DNA from: Mycobacteroides salmoniphilum
Lineage (GTDB): Bacteria; Actinomycetota; Actinomycetes; Mycobacteriales; Mycobacteriaceae
Assembly (NCBI RefSeq): GCF_004924335.1
Contig: NZ_CP024633.1
Coordinates: 2,976,001 to 3,040,000, forward strand
Reading direction: 5' to 3'
DNA: 64,000 nucleotides
In this document: in pieces, positions 38,414 to 47,275 of the stretch
Layout: the number at the start of each line of letters is the position of its first letter
How positions within the stretch are numbered: the stretch's first letter is position 1
Position numbers and translations under genes: made by a program
Notes under the pieces: generated by a model
Database searches by the model: none
What the model saw: the letters and a program-made list of their open reading frames with translations, nothing else
What the model was told of the DNA's origin: nothing

Positions 38414-38935
38414 GTGTGGTTCAGGGCGTATGGGTGTCCCGTACTGATTCTCGTCCTGGTGCTGGCCTTCTCCCCCACGACAGCCGCCGCCCCCGGGGAT
38501 GCGGAGGACCGTTTCGACTGGCCGCTACGTCCCCGAGCTGCGATAACTCGATATTTCGACGCGCCGCGGGAACGCTGGAACCGGGGTCATCGCGGGGTAG
38601 ATATGGCCGGCACCCCTGGTCAGCGTGTGGTCGCGGCCGGGGCGGGAATTGTGGTGTACGCCGGATCGCTCGCGGGTAGGCCGCTGATCTCGATCGAGCA
38701 CGCGGGCGGCCTGCGTACCAGCTACGAACCGGTCACACCGCTGGTCAAACCGGGTCAACGGGTGTCGGAAGGATCGGTCATCGGGACATTGCTCACGGGG
38801 CATCCGGGATGCCCCGCCGCGGCCTGCCTGCACTGGGGCGCCCTGCGCGGGCCCGCGTCGGCCGCGGATTACCTGGATCCGCTGGGACTATTGGCCTCGA
38901 CGCCGCTGCGACTGAAGCCGCTTCAGGCGGGCTGA
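38414..38935 (+). CDS. Secreted M23-family peptidase-like protein (Rv2891-like)
   Basis: The protein has a signal segment (CPVLILVLVLAFSPTTAA) and a LytM/M23 domain with GHRGVDMAGTPGQ and LHWGALRG, the usual zinc-binding HxxxD and HxH-like motifs, here with the second motif as HWG. M23 proteins cleave peptidoglycan stem peptides or act as amidase activators. The frame is open to 38297; the GTG at 38414 is chosen because the signal peptide then begins normally (173 residues), but the start is uncertain. It is divergent from rpsB, as in M. tuberculosis. Confidence 0.82.
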   Translation: MWFRAYGCPVLILVLVLAFSPTTAAAPGDAEDRFDWPLRPRAAITRYFDAPRERWNRGHRGVDMAGTPGQRVVAAGAGIVVYAGSLAGRPLISIEHAGGLRTSYEPVTPLVKPGQRVSEGSVIGTLLTGHPGCPAAACLHWGALRGPASAADYLDPLGLLASTPLRLKPLQAG

Positions 38936-39186
38936 CATATATCGACGTGCGCGGGTTTTCCGGTGGACTGCGACAGCCTGGACACCGCGTCATGAAAACG
39001 GTCGAGCGCGTCCTGTTCGGTCACCACTTGGTAGAAGGCGCGCATCTCACCGCCGTTGGCCATGCACACCCACCACGGCGGATACACATCGGCGAGGGCC
39101 GTTCCCGGTGCCACGATTCCGAGGCTCAACACAGCGGCCGTGGCCGCCACCAGAATTCCGGCGCGCATGCTTGGCACTGTAGTCAT
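38923..39186 (-). CDS. Small secreted protein, 87 residues
   Basis: This short gene lies inside a longer frame whose upper part is noise. Its ATG at 39186 overlaps the TetR-HxlR stop as ATGA. The precursor has a signal peptide (MRAGILVAATAAVLSLGIVA to LADV) and a mature part of about 55 residues with two cysteines, Cys41 and Cys84, probably disulfide-bonded. The mature part includes YPPWWVCMANGG and a helical VVTEQDALDRFHDAVSRL. No family is recognised. Its stop overlaps the M23 gene end. Confidence 0.65.
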   Translation of the reverse strand: MTTVPSMRAGILVAATAAVLSLGIVAPGTALADVYPPWWVCMANGGEMRAFYQVVTEQDALDRFHDAVSRLSQSTGKPAHVDICQPA

Positions 39187-40148
39187 CGGACCGATACCGA
39201 CCAGGCTCTTGCCCACAATTCCAGCGGGGCCAGCGCGACGAGTAGCGCCTTGCCCACCGCCGTCAGCGAGTACTCCCCATCCCGGCTCCGCACGATATGC
39301 GCGGCGGTCAACTCGTCCAGACGTGTGGTGAGCACGCCACTCGACACCTCCCCCGTTCCGCCCATGGCCCGCCGCAGCTCCGAGAAAGTCTTTGTTCCGG
39401 AGCGCAATTCCCACAGTGCCAGGATTGCCCAACGTCGACCGAACAGGTCGAATGCCGCGTTGAGTGGCTGCCCGGAACCGGACCCTCGCACGGGCCTGCC
39501 GGGCCGTGGCGTGGCAGCCCCGTCGGGCGACTCCGCCTCGGATATCCCGGCACTGGCGATGATGGTGATCAGCCGACTCGCGCGCTCGGCCATCTGCTCC
39601 GCGCTCTGCTCGGGGTGCCGGATCCACCAGGTGATCATGGCGCCGACCATCCCCATCCAGCCCTGGGTAAGCACACCGATGTCCTGCGGATCGCGCAGCT
39701 GCGTGGCCGCGCTCCCGACCGCGGCCACGCCCTGACCGGCCAGGGCGGCGAGCCGCATTCTGGCGACCCGGGCCGCGGCAAGTGCTTCGCTGTCCTCGGG
39801 CAGGGTCTGATCCCAGATGACCAGCCAGTCCGACGGACGCGGCGCGAGGGCCTGAAAGACAGCCTGCAGCACAGCTCGCGGCAACGCGAGTGTGGGCGGG
39901 GCGGCCTCCATTGCCGCCTCGATGTGATCGCCCACGATTGCTCCCGCGCGCTGTACACACGCGACATAGAGCTGCTCCTTGGACCCGAAATACGCCAGCA
40001 CCATGGGCTTGGACACTCCGACGGCCGACGCCACCGCGGCCAGGGACATGCCCGCATACCCACTGCGGCCGAACTCCTGACATGCGGCATCCAGGATCTG
40101 TTGCTCCCGCTCGGCGCGGGGCATGCCCTTGGTACCTGCCCGTGTCAC
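39183..40148 (-). CDS. TetR-HxlR fusion regulator
   Basis: The 321-residue protein has a TetR N-terminal helix-turn-helix (AGMSLAAVASAVGVSKPMVLAYFG in segments) and helical domain up to about residue 205. A linker (PDGAATPRPGRP) leads to a second DNA-binding domain, an HxlR-type winged helix (FDLFGRRWAILALWELRSG to LSLTAVGKAL). Two DNA-binding domains in one regulator are rare. It is divergent from mmpS/mmpL and probably controls them. It shares a 4-bp overlap with a small secreted-protein gene downstream. Confidence 0.82.
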   Translation of the reverse strand: MTRAGTKGMPRAEREQQILDAACQEFGRSGYAGMSLAAVASAVGVSKPMVLAYFGSKEQLYVACVQRAGAIVGDHIEAAMEAAPPTLALPRAVLQAVFQALAPRPSDWLVIWDQTLPEDSEALAAARVARMRLAALAGQGVAAVGSAATQLRDPQDIGVLTQGWMGMVGAMITWWIRHPEQSAEQMAERASRLITIIASAGISEAESPDGAATPRPGRPVRGSGSGQPLNAAFDLFGRRWAILALWELRSGTKTFSELRRAMGGTGEVSSGVLTTRLDELTAAHIVRSRDGEYSLTAVGKALLVALAPLELWARAWSVSVR

Positions 40149-40212
40149 CAGTCCCTTCTACCAGTTTCGAGCCACCCAGGGCCAAGTATGAGTGTGCCCC
40201 GCATCATAGTAG

Positions 40213-40260
40213 ACCGATCGGTGTGATGTTGATATGACCGACTGTTAAATTAACGATCGG
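40213..40260. promoter_or_regulatory. Palindromic operator sites before mmpS
   Basis: A perfect 10-bp palindrome, ACCGATCGGT, lies at 40213-40222. A 23-bp imperfect palindrome with arms CCGACTGTTAA and TTAACGATCGG lies at 40238-40260. Both sit between the TetR-HxlR gene and mmpS and share the CGATCGG core. They are candidate binding sites for the fused regulator. Confidence 0.55.
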
Positions 40261-40305
40261 CCAGTTAACGTCAACGCTCACCAACCGGATCAATGAGGAG
40301 CTGGA

Positions 40306-40713
40306 ATGCGTGGCGCGTGGGTGTATCTGGTATCTATTGCGATCCTCTGTATCGCCGGGGGCTACATAGCCCATCTACGGCTCAGCGACATCCCAGACCC
40401 TGCGATCGGCCATTCGTTCAAGCCGCCGTCGATCGGCAAGCCACGCGAAAAGGTTGTCGAGTACCGACTTAACGGACCGATCGGTGCCACCGTCGCCGCG
40501 TCCTATCTCGATACCGACGGCACCGTGCGCGAGGTATCGGGCACCCTCCCCTGGCAAACCACCCTGCGCACGGGGCAGCTCACCATCCCCACCGGCGTGG
40601 TCGCCCAGGCCACCGCTGGCCAGATGTCCTGCAGCATCACGATCAACGGCGAGGTCCGTGACGAAAAGTCTTCCGACTCATCGGCCGTCTCCTGCCAGGT
40701 GGTAGTGGCGTGA
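40306..40713 (+). CDS. MmpS-family membrane protein
   Basis: The 135-residue protein has one N-terminal transmembrane helix (WVYLVSIAILCIAGGYIAHL) and an external beta-rich domain with VVEYRLNGPIGATVAASYLDTDG and a C-terminal SCSITINGE. MmpS proteins are accessory to MmpL transporters in lipid, siderophore or drug export. GAGGAGC precedes the ATG. The stop overlaps the mmpL GTG by 4 bp. Confidence 0.92.
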   Translation: MRGAWVYLVSIAILCIAGGYIAHLRLSDIPDPAIGHSFKPPSIGKPREKVVEYRLNGPIGATVAASYLDTDGTVREVSGTLPWQTTLRTGQLTIPTGVVAQATAGQMSCSITINGEVRDEKSSDSSAVSCQVVVA

Positions 40714-43592
40714 ACATCCACAACAACCGGCGCCCCCTGCTCGCCCGCCTGATGTACAGGTTCTCCCTGCCCGTCATCGTGCTGTGGCTCGCCGCAGCCG
40801 GAGCACTCAACCTCGCTGTCCCCCAGCTGGAGACGGTGATCAAGGGGCACGCCCGCTCGTTCCTACCCGATGATGCCGCCTCCGTTCAGGCGATCGTCAA
40901 GATGGGCAACTACTTCGGCGGAGCCGGCACCAACAACTTCGTCTACCTGCTCCTCGAGGGCGATGCCCCGTTGGGAACCGAAGCGCACCAGTATTACTCG
41001 TCGATCCTGAGCCGGATCAACCAAGACAAGAAGCACGTCAACTCCTCCATGGACCTGTGGTCCAACCCGCAGTTCGCCCCGGCCAACGAGAGCGCGGACG
41101 GCAAGGCCGCCTATGTCCTGATTAACCTGTCCGGCAACATGGGGACGGCGCTGGCCATGGAATCCACCCAGGCCATTCGCGACATCATCGCCGAATATCC
41201 TCCACCCAAAGGAATTACCGCACACCTCACCGGGCCGTCCGCGGTAGTCAACGACGAGCTGGTCTCGATCAACGATTCGATCCTGCTGTTGCTGATCTCG
41301 TGCGGCTTGTTGGTTGGCGCCATCTTGCTCCTGGTGTACCGCAACCCGATAACCATCGCCATGCCGCTGCTGGTCGCGGGCGCGGGGCTCGGCGTCGGAC
41401 GGCCCATCGTCGCGTTCCTCGGCGAACACCAAGTCATCGGGGTGTCGATCTTCGCCTCCGCACTCCTGGCGGTGATCGTGCTGGGGGCCGGAATCGATTA
41501 CGGCATATTTCTGCTCGGCAGATATCAGGAAGCTCGCCGCGCCGGAGAAGATCCGGAATCGGCCTACTACACGGCCCTGGCCGGGGTCCAGCACATCATC
41601 ATTGCCTCGGGGCTCACCGTTGCCGGCGCCACCGCGTGCATGGTCTTCACCCGCCTGGCGATCTTCAGCACCTCGGGACTGCCGTGCACCATCGCGGTCA
41701 TTGTCACGCTGGCCGCCGCGCTGACCCTCGGCCCCGCACTCCTTGGCCTGGGCAGCCGGCTCGGTTACTTCGAGCCGCGCCAAGAGAAGTCACAGCGCCG
41801 GTGGCGACGCATCGCCACCTACGTGGTGCGCTGGCCGGGCCCGGTGCTCGCGGGCAGCTTGGCCGTGCTCGCGCTGGCACTGTTGGTCATTCCAGGATTT
41901 CGGCCTAGCTTTAACGAGCAGGCCGCACAGCCCAGTGACTCTCCCGCGAATCTGGGCTTCGCCGCGTCGGACCGCCACCTGCCGCCAAACATCATGGCCC
42001 CCAGTCTTTTCCTGATCGAGTCTGACCATGACATGCGCAATTCAGGGGACATGATCGCGCTGGCGAAGCTGTCCAATGCGGTGCTGAACATCCCTGGTAT
42101 CAACAATGTGCAGGGCATCACGCGCCCGCTCGGCGCCCCGTTGGACCAAGGGGCACTTACCTCGCAGGCCGGATACATCGGTGGGCGGCTGACCCAGATG
42201 ACCAATCTACTCAGCCAGCGCATCACCGATCTCACTGCACTCAGTGGCCGGGTCGGGCAGCTTTCGCTCACCGTCAAGGGCCTGGAGCAGGCGCTGCAGA
42301 ACGGGACCCGCGGTGCGACCCAGATCCAGGCGGGCGCGACCGAATTGCGCACCAGCCTGGCCGCCGTGGTCCAGAAGGTGGACACGCTGCGCGAGACCGC
42401 CAGACCCGCCGAGGACTTCGTGGGCTCGATTCCGAACTGCCGGGACAACGAGTATTGCCAGGCCGCACTCACCGGGTTCTCGCTGTTCGATGACTTGCAC
42501 CGTTTTGACAGCCTCGTTGGCAATCTCGTGAACGGAACCGGGGCCCTGGCGCAGACGTTGCCTCAACTCGGCGCTCAGCTTTCGGGATTGAAGGCGTTCA
42601 TCGCTCAGGTCAATGCGGTTACCGTCCCGCTGCAGAGCACATTGCAGGTCCTGGTCCCTCAGGTCACCGAAATCACACAATTCACCGACGAGCTCAGCAA
42701 GAGCTTCGCGGCGGGTGACCCGGGGTCGTCGTTCTTCCTGCCCAGTCAGGCATTCGACAACCCGCTCTTCAAGAACGCGATGCCGTTCTTCTTCTCCACC
42801 GACGGCAAGGTGACCCGGATGATCGTCACACCGGATATGGAGGGATTCAGCCGCGAGGCAATGGACCTGAGCGCCAAGATCATTCCGACCGCACTACAGG
42901 CGATGAAGAACACCTCCCTGGCTGGCAGCACGGTGAGTATCGGGGGCCCGGGCGGCACCCTGCTCAACATCGAGGCATTCACGCGAGAGGACTTCATCAC
43001 CAGCGTGGTGGCGGCATTCGCGTTCGTGTTCTGCGTGGTGCTGATCCTGCTGCGCAGCCTCGTTGCCGCGATCGCGGTCATCGGCACGGTGGCGCTGTCC
43101 TACCTGTCCGCGTTGGGCCTAGCCATATTCGTCTGGCAGGACATCATCGGCAATCCGCTGCACTGGTCAGTGGCTCCGCTGTCGTTTGTCTTCCTTGTCG
43201 CGGTGGGTGCCGACTACAACATGCTGTTGGTGGCCAGGTTCCGCGAGGAGATGTACGCCGGTATCAAGACAGGCATCATCCGCTCGATGGCCAACACCGG
43301 AGGTGTGGTCACCATCGCGGGATTGGTGTTCGGATTCACCATGTTCGCGATGATCGCCGGCTATGCGCACAACATCGCCCAGCTCGGCACGACCGTCGGT
43401 CTGGGTCTGCTGCTGGATACATTGATCGTGCGATCGTTCGTAATCCCCTCCATCGCAACACTGCTGGGTCGCTGGTTCTGGTGGCCCGTGGTGGTGCACG
43501 ACAGAGCCACCTGTCGCGACGCGATCCCACACAGCGCTCACTCCGCGGACGCGCCTGATCGTGGTCGGCTCGTGACCACCGGAGGCAGGTAA
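40710..43592 (+). CDS. MmpL-family RND transporter
   Basis: The 960-residue RND transporter has twelve predicted helices in two halves, with the conserved proton-relay Asp-Tyr pairs in GAGIDYGIFLLGRYQEA (TM4) and VGADYNMLLVARFREE (TM10). A large external loop (about residues 400-740) contains two cysteines (PNCRDNEYC). MmpL proteins export lipids, siderophores or drugs. It starts at GTG 40710, overlapping mmpS. Control by the divergent TetR-HxlR protein is likely. The substrate is unknown. Confidence 0.93.
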   Translation: MNIHNNRRPLLARLMYRFSLPVIVLWLAAAGALNLAVPQLETVIKGHARSFLPDDAASVQAIVKMGNYFGGAGTNNFVYLLLEGDAPLGTEAHQYYSSILSRINQDKKHVNSSMDLWSNPQFAPANESADGKAAYVLINLSGNMGTALAMESTQAIRDIIAEYPPPKGITAHLTGPSAVVNDELVSINDSILLLLISCGLLVGAILLLVYRNPITIAMPLLVAGAGLGVGRPIVAFLGEHQVIGVSIFASALLAVIVLGAGIDYGIFLLGRYQEARRAGEDPESAYYTALAGVQHIIIASGLTVAGATACMVFTRLAIFSTSGLPCTIAVIVTLAAALTLGPALLGLGSRLGYFEPRQEKSQRRWRRIATYVVRWPGPVLAGSLAVLALALLVIPGFRPSFNEQAAQPSDSPANLGFAASDRHLPPNIMAPSLFLIESDHDMRNSGDMIALAKLSNAVLNIPGINNVQGITRPLGAPLDQGALTSQAGYIGGRLTQMTNLLSQRITDLTALSGRVGQLSLTVKGLEQALQNGTRGATQIQAGATELRTSLAAVVQKVDTLRETARPAEDFVGSIPNCRDNEYCQAALTGFSLFDDLHRFDSLVGNLVNGTGALAQTLPQLGAQLSGLKAFIAQVNAVTVPLQSTLQVLVPQVTEITQFTDELSKSFAAGDPGSSFFLPSQAFDNPLFKNAMPFFFSTDGKVTRMIVTPDMEGFSREAMDLSAKIIPTALQAMKNTSLAGSTVSIGGPGGTLLNIEAFTREDFITSVVAAFAFVFCVVLILLRSLVAAIAVIGTVALSYLSALGLAIFVWQDIIGNPLHWSVAPLSFVFLVAVGADYNMLLVARFREEMYAGIKTGIIRSMANTGGVVTIAGLVFGFTMFAMIAGYAHNIAQLGTTVGLGLLLDTLIVRSFVIPSIATLLGRWFWWPVVVHDRATCRDAIPHSAHSADAPDRGRLVTTGGR

Positions 43593-43757
43593 GCCATAAA
43601 TGTGCAGCTGCGACATATCGACAACCGTTGGGCCTCATACATCACTGGAGATGCACCTCGGCACAGGACGTCTCATACGTGGCAGATATGAGCTGAACCT
43701 TGGCCCCCTGAGGGTTCGCGTCGTCACACCGCACGCTTCGAATCACGGATAAGTGCC
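43593..43757. other. Intergenic region after mmpL
   Basis: These 165 bp between mmpL and a small putative gene show no clear hairpin or frame with mycobacterial coding character. An antisense frame at 43642-43887 lacks a start context or recognisable domain. Confidence 0.4.
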
Positions 43758-44006
43758 ATGCACACGGGAGCCGGGTTCGCCGCAGTGCTTCTGTTATTGG
43801 TGGTGGTAGCGCTGTGGGCGACGGGTGGTGGCGGATCGATGAGCTACTACCAGCGCGAAGTGGACCGCATGATGCGCAAGCAATCACGACAAGAGAAGGC
43901 GGATAGGGCAGCCAGGACCCACCGTACGCGGTTGCGTCGCTGGGCAGGGCGCGTCAATCCCACCCGGATGTGCCGGTGGAGAAAGAAGCCACGCGATACC
44001 GCGTGA
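43758..44006 (+). CDS. Small basic membrane protein, 82 residues
   Basis: The product has one hydrophobic helix (GFAAVLLLLVVVALWATGG) and a highly basic cytoplasmic tail (RTHRTRLRRWAGRVNPTRM). It lies in the gap between mmpL and xerC. It ends inside a perfect hairpin that also holds the xerC stop, consistent with two convergent genes. There is no strong ribosome-binding site, and no family is recognised, so whether it is expressed is uncertain. Confidence 0.4.
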   Translation: MHTGAGFAAVLLLLVVVALWATGGGGSMSYYQREVDRMMRKQSRQEKADRAARTHRTRLRRWAGRVNPTRMCRWRKKPRDTA

Positions 44007-44017
44007 CGCCGTCACGC
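44001..44017. terminator. Short hairpin across convergent stops
   Basis: Arms GCGTGAC and GTCACGC separated by 3 bp contain the stop codon of the small plus-strand gene and that of xerC. The hairpin may act as a weak bidirectional terminator, although no T-run follows. Confidence 0.35.
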
Positions 44018-44926
44018 CCGCGGGTGTGCCTGATCGTGGACGGCCCGGAGGCGCGCCACGGTGACATGGGTGTATAGCTGAGTGGTGGCCAGTGTGGAGT
44101 GCCCGAGCAGCTCCTGAACCACACGCAGGTCCGCGCCGCCCTCGAGTAGATGCGTTGCGGCGCTGTGCCGTAACCCGTGCGGGCCGATATCGGGGGCACC
44201 GGGCACGGCGGACATGGTCTGATGCACCACGGTGCGGACCTGGCGCGGATCGATGCGCCGCCCACGCGCGCCGAGGAGCACCGCCGCACCAGAACCAGCG
44301 TTGACAAGATGTGGTCGACCGCGGTCCAGCCAGGCGGTCAGAGCATCAGCGGCAGGACCGCCGAATGGCACAGTGCGCTCCTTGTCGCCCTTACCCAAGA
44401 CGCGCAATACTTTTCGCGACCTGTCGATATCGTCGATATCCAGCCCGCACAGCTCGCTGACGCGGATCCCGGTGGCGTAGAGCATCTCGACGATCAACTG
44501 ATCCCTCAATGCCATCGGATCGTCTTGTTCCGCACCCGAATGCGCTGCTTCCATCGCCGCGACGGCCTGGTCTTGTCGCAGCACCGCGGGCAACGTACGG
44601 CGAGACTTAGGCTGTTGCAGGCGAATCGCGGGATCTGTTTTCAGCAGCCCGCGGCGGGTCGCCCATGCGGTGAAGATTTTCACCGCCGAGGTACGCCGCG
44701 CGACGGTGGAACGTGCCGCACCCTGCCGGGCCTGAGCGCCAAGCCATGACCGCAACACCGGAAGCGACAGGTCAGCCAGGGTGGCGTCCGGATTGGCCGC
44801 CGAGAGGTGATCGAACAGCGAGGTGAGATCGCCGCGATAGGCGCGCTGCGTGTGCGCCGACCGCCCGCGCTCTAGCGCCAGATGCTCGGCGAACTCGTCG
44901 AGAATCGCGGTCAGCTGCGGTGTCAC
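44012..44926 (-). CDS. xerC: Tyrosine recombinase XerC
   Basis: XerC, with XerD, resolves chromosome dimers at dif. The 304-residue protein has an N-terminal SAM-like domain and a catalytic domain with the Arg in [25 protein letters not shown] (His-x-x-Arg) and [15 protein letters not shown] with the nucleophile tyrosine. The GTG at 44926 overlaps the stop of the siderophore-interacting protein gene as GTGA; the frame extends about 68 noise codons further upstream. Confidence 0.94.
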   Translation of the reverse strand: MTPQLTAILDEFAEHLALERGRSAHTQRAYRGDLTSLFDHLSAANPDATLADLSLPVLRSWLGAQARQGAARSTVARRTSAVKIFTAWATRRGLLKTDPAIRLQQPKSRRTLPAVLRQDQAVAAMEAAHSGAEQDDPMALRDQLIVEMLYATGIRVSELCGLDIDDIDRSRKVLRVLGKGDKERTVPFGGPAADALTAWLDRGRPHLVNAGSGAAVLLGARGRRIDPRQVRTVVHQTMSAVPGAPDIGPHGLRHSAATHLLEGGADLRVVQELLGHSTLATTQLYTHVTVARLRAVHDQAHPRA

Positions 44927-45753
44927 TCCCTCACGGTAGCTTCGGCGGACGCCAGCTCCTGTTTCCACACGCGAAAAGACTCCTCCGTGCGGCCGCGACG
45001 CCAATACCCCGAAATCGAGGCGGCCCATTGTGGTGCGACCCCACGCTCCTTCCGGATGTATGGCCGCAGACTGTGCATGACGGTCTGTGCCTCGCCGTGG
45101 ATGAACACATGCACCTGCCCGGGCAGCCACTCCGCGGAGCGCACCGCCTCGACCAACGGAGCGTTATCTCCCGCCAGGTTGTCGTCGACCTCATCGGCAC
45201 CGGCGCCGCGGTGGACCCAGATGACCTCGACATCGCCGCGGGTATCGAAGGCGATCTCGTCCTGCGGACCGGCCACCTCGATGAACACCTTGGCGCGGGC
45301 ACCCTTCGCAAGTGCTTGCAGCGCGACGGTAATCGCCGGGATGGCCGACTCGTCACCTGCCAGCAGGTGCCAGTCGGCAGCGGGATCGGGTGAGTACGCG
45401 CCGTGCGAGTCGGTGACGTACAGCCTGTCTCCGGGCCTGGCGCGCGCTGCCCACGGACCGGCCACACCGGTGTCACCGTGCACGACGAAGTCGATGGCGA
45501 TCTCGCGACGGTCGGCATCCACGGAGCGGATCGTGTAGGTGCGGACGGTGGCCTGCATATCGCGCGCCTGGTCGATATCCCGTGGACCTGGTCCTTCGTG
45601 GCCCTCCGGAAGGAATATCAGCTTGGCATAACTGTCGGTGTCTGGGGTGGCCTCGAAACCGTCAAATCCGTTACCGCCAAGCACCACCCGGGTGATATGC
45701 GGAGTCACCTGCTCGGTCCGAACTACCTGCAACTCATGTAGCGGGCGTGCCAT
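44923..45753 (-). CDS. Siderophore-interacting protein (ViuB-like)
   Basis: The 276-residue flavoprotein has an FAD-binding barrel ([25 protein letters not shown]) and a C-terminal SIP domain ending in [13 protein letters not shown]. Such proteins reduce ferric siderophores after uptake to free iron. It is co-oriented with xerC, overlapping by 4 bp, as in M. tuberculosis (Rv2895c-Rv2894c). CAGGAGGCG precedes the ATG. A TetR-type inverted repeat lies upstream. Confidence 0.9.
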   Translation of the reverse strand: MARPLHELQVVRTEQVTPHITRVVLGGNGFDGFEATPDTDSYAKLIFLPEGHEGPGPRDIDQARDMQATVRTYTIRSVDADRREIAIDFVVHGDTGVAGPWAARARPGDRLYVTDSHGAYSPDPAADWHLLAGDESAIPAITVALQALAKGARAKVFIEVAGPQDEIAFDTRGDVEVIWVHRGAGADEVDDNLAGDNAPLVEAVRSAEWLPGQVHVFIHGEAQTVMHSLRPYIRKERGVAPQWAASISGYWRRGRTEESFRVWKQELASAEATVRE

Positions 45754-45779
45754 ATCGCCTCCTGCGTCGAATCCTCTAT

Positions 45780-45794
45780 GTCAATTCCCTTGAC
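45780..45794. promoter_or_regulatory. TetR-type inverted repeat before viuB-like gene
   Basis: Arms GTCAA and TTGAC lie 5 bp apart between the TetR stop and the siderophore-interacting gene start. On the minus strand TATAGT overlaps the left half, a plausible -10. The upstream TetR may bind here (inference). Confidence 0.45.
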
Positions 45795-45828
45795 TATACG
45801 GAGGAACAACCGCGAATGGGCGCCCCCG

Positions 45829-46506
45829 TCACGGCAGGATGCCCCTGACGATCAGCTCGGCAGCGGCCTCAGCGTGAGCCTGAACTTGCTCCGGATCGAA
45901 CACGGCGTCCCCGAACACGGTCCGTGCCAGCGCTTCGCTGCTGAACAGGGCGGCGGTGCCGGACGTGATGAGGAAGAAGGTGGTCTGGAGCGGTACATCA
46001 CGCAGCTCTCCTGCCTTGACCGCCTCCTCGTAGACCGGGCCAAGCCGTTCTTGCATAGGGATGACGTAGGCCTGACAGATGTGCTGCAGCCGGTCGCTGC
46101 CCTGGCCCGCCTCGATGTCCATGATGCGGATCAACTCGGGGTGTTCAGCGGCGAAGATGACAAACATCTTGATGAATCGTTTGATCCGCTCGGAGGAACT
46201 CAAGCTCTCGTCGTCGTCTGCCAGAACCTTGTCGACGATCGCCTGGAATCCCCAGTCTATGGCGGCGTACCAGAGCTGTTCCTTGGACGAAAACCGTTGA
46301 TGCAGCAGGTTGTGGCTCACTCCCAGCTCGCGATTGAGAGTCCGCATCGACATGCCCTGATAGCCATGAGTGGCGAAGGCCCGCAGCGCCGCGGTGAAGA
46401 TAGCGTCGGCCGACACTCCTTCCCCGCCCTTGCGCGGCCTGCCACGAGGGCGCCGCGTCAGCTCACCGGCATCAGTCACGAAATCCGCCACATCCTTCCT
46501 CCACAA
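45829..46506 (-). CDS. TetR-family regulator
   Basis: The 225-residue protein has a basic N-terminal stretch (RRPRGRPRKGGE) and a TetR helix-turn-helix around MSMRTLNRELGVSHNLLHQRF, followed by a helical ligand domain. It lies upstream of and co-oriented with the siderophore-interacting protein gene, and also divergent from DoxX. The start could be ATG 46506 or GTG 46479; both give the same domains. The ligand is unknown. Confidence 0.87.
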   Translation of the reverse strand: MWRKDVADFVTDAGELTRRPRGRPRKGGEGVSADAIFTAALRAFATHGYQGMSMRTLNRELGVSHNLLHQRFSSKEQLWYAAIDWGFQAIVDKVLADDDESLSSSERIKRFIKMFVIFAAEHPELIRIMDIEAGQGSDRLQHICQAYVIPMQERLGPVYEEAVKAGELRDVPLQTTFFLITSGTAALFSSEALARTVFGDAVFDPEQVQAHAEAAAELIVRGILP

Positions 46507-46614
46507 CCATCATCCCCCCACCCACCGGCAATCGCGTTGAGGACCTCCGCACAGCGGTCATGATCTTTATCGGGATGGCCGAACACCTCCGTTACGGCCG
46601 GGCATACTGACGCG

Positions 46615-46980
46615 ATGGATACCTGGTTGTGGATCTGTGCCGGCGTGCTCGCCGTGGTGCACCTCGGCGCGGGTGTGTTCAAACTGATCACCCCGTACGA
46701 GAAGATCACGGCAAATCCCAACCTCGCCTGGGCGACCGACTTCACCCCCAACGTCGTCAAGGCGATCGGCGGACTGGAAATGCTCGGCGCGATCGGCATA
46801 GTGCTCCCCCACGCGACGGGAATCGCCCCGGTGCTGAGCCCGCTTGCCGCGGCCGGACTAGCTGTGTTGCAGGCCGGGGCCTTCGGTGTTCATGTCCGCC
46901 GCAACGAATGGAAGCTGGCCCCCGTCAACGTGATCCTAATTGTGCTTGCAGTATTCGTCGCGTTCGAGTGGTACGGCTGA
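46615..46980 (+). CDS. DoxX-family membrane protein
   Basis: The 121-residue protein has four helices, starting LWICAGVLAVVHLGAGVFKL and including MLGAIGIVLPHATGIAPVLSPLAAAGLAVLQAGAF in two segments, as in DoxX proteins. Mycobacterial DoxX takes part in membrane redox complexes that resist oxidative stress in some cases. It is divergent from the TetR gene. Confidence 0.8.
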   Translation: MDTWLWICAGVLAVVHLGAGVFKLITPYEKITANPNLAWATDFTPNVVKAIGGLEMLGAIGIVLPHATGIAPVLSPLAAAGLAVLQAGAFGVHVRRNEWKLAPVNVILIVLAVFVAFEWYG

Positions 46981-47039
46981 TCCACCGCAGAGGAGCCACT
47001 GGGCGTGCTCACGAGACGAAAATTGTGTCCTTGCGACAG

Positions 47040-47195
47040 TCAGTAGTTGATGAGCCAGAGGGGTCCGAATTTGGCCATCCCCAGAGCGATGAACAGGACC
47101 GCAATGATCATCGCCGTCGCGAGGTCGTTCATGCGCTCGATGGGGCTGTCCGGCTGAGCTTTCCGGACTTCGTATATCTGAAATCCAGGCTCCAT
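47040..47195 (-). CDS. Short membrane protein, 51 residues
   Basis: This 51-residue frame encodes a hydrophilic start (MEPGFQIYEVRKAQPDSPIE) and a single helix (DLATAMIIAVLFIALGMAKF) ending in PLWLINY. AAAGGA lies 8 nt before the ATG at 47195, good support for such a short gene. It is 80 bp from the YoaK gene end on the same strand. No family is recognised. Confidence 0.55.
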   Translation of the reverse strand: MEPGFQIYEVRKAQPDSPIERMNDLATAMIIAVLFIALGMAKFGPLWLINY

Positions 47196-47275
47196 GACGT
47201 GCATCCTTTCTCTAACTTGATGGAAGAACCGTTCCGGCTATCGCCAGACCGAACTGGCAAGAATCGCCGCACCAC

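Noticed and set aside
43642..43887. A minus-strand frame after mmpL
   Set aside because: It has no start context, no domain and overlaps a more plausible small plus-strand gene.
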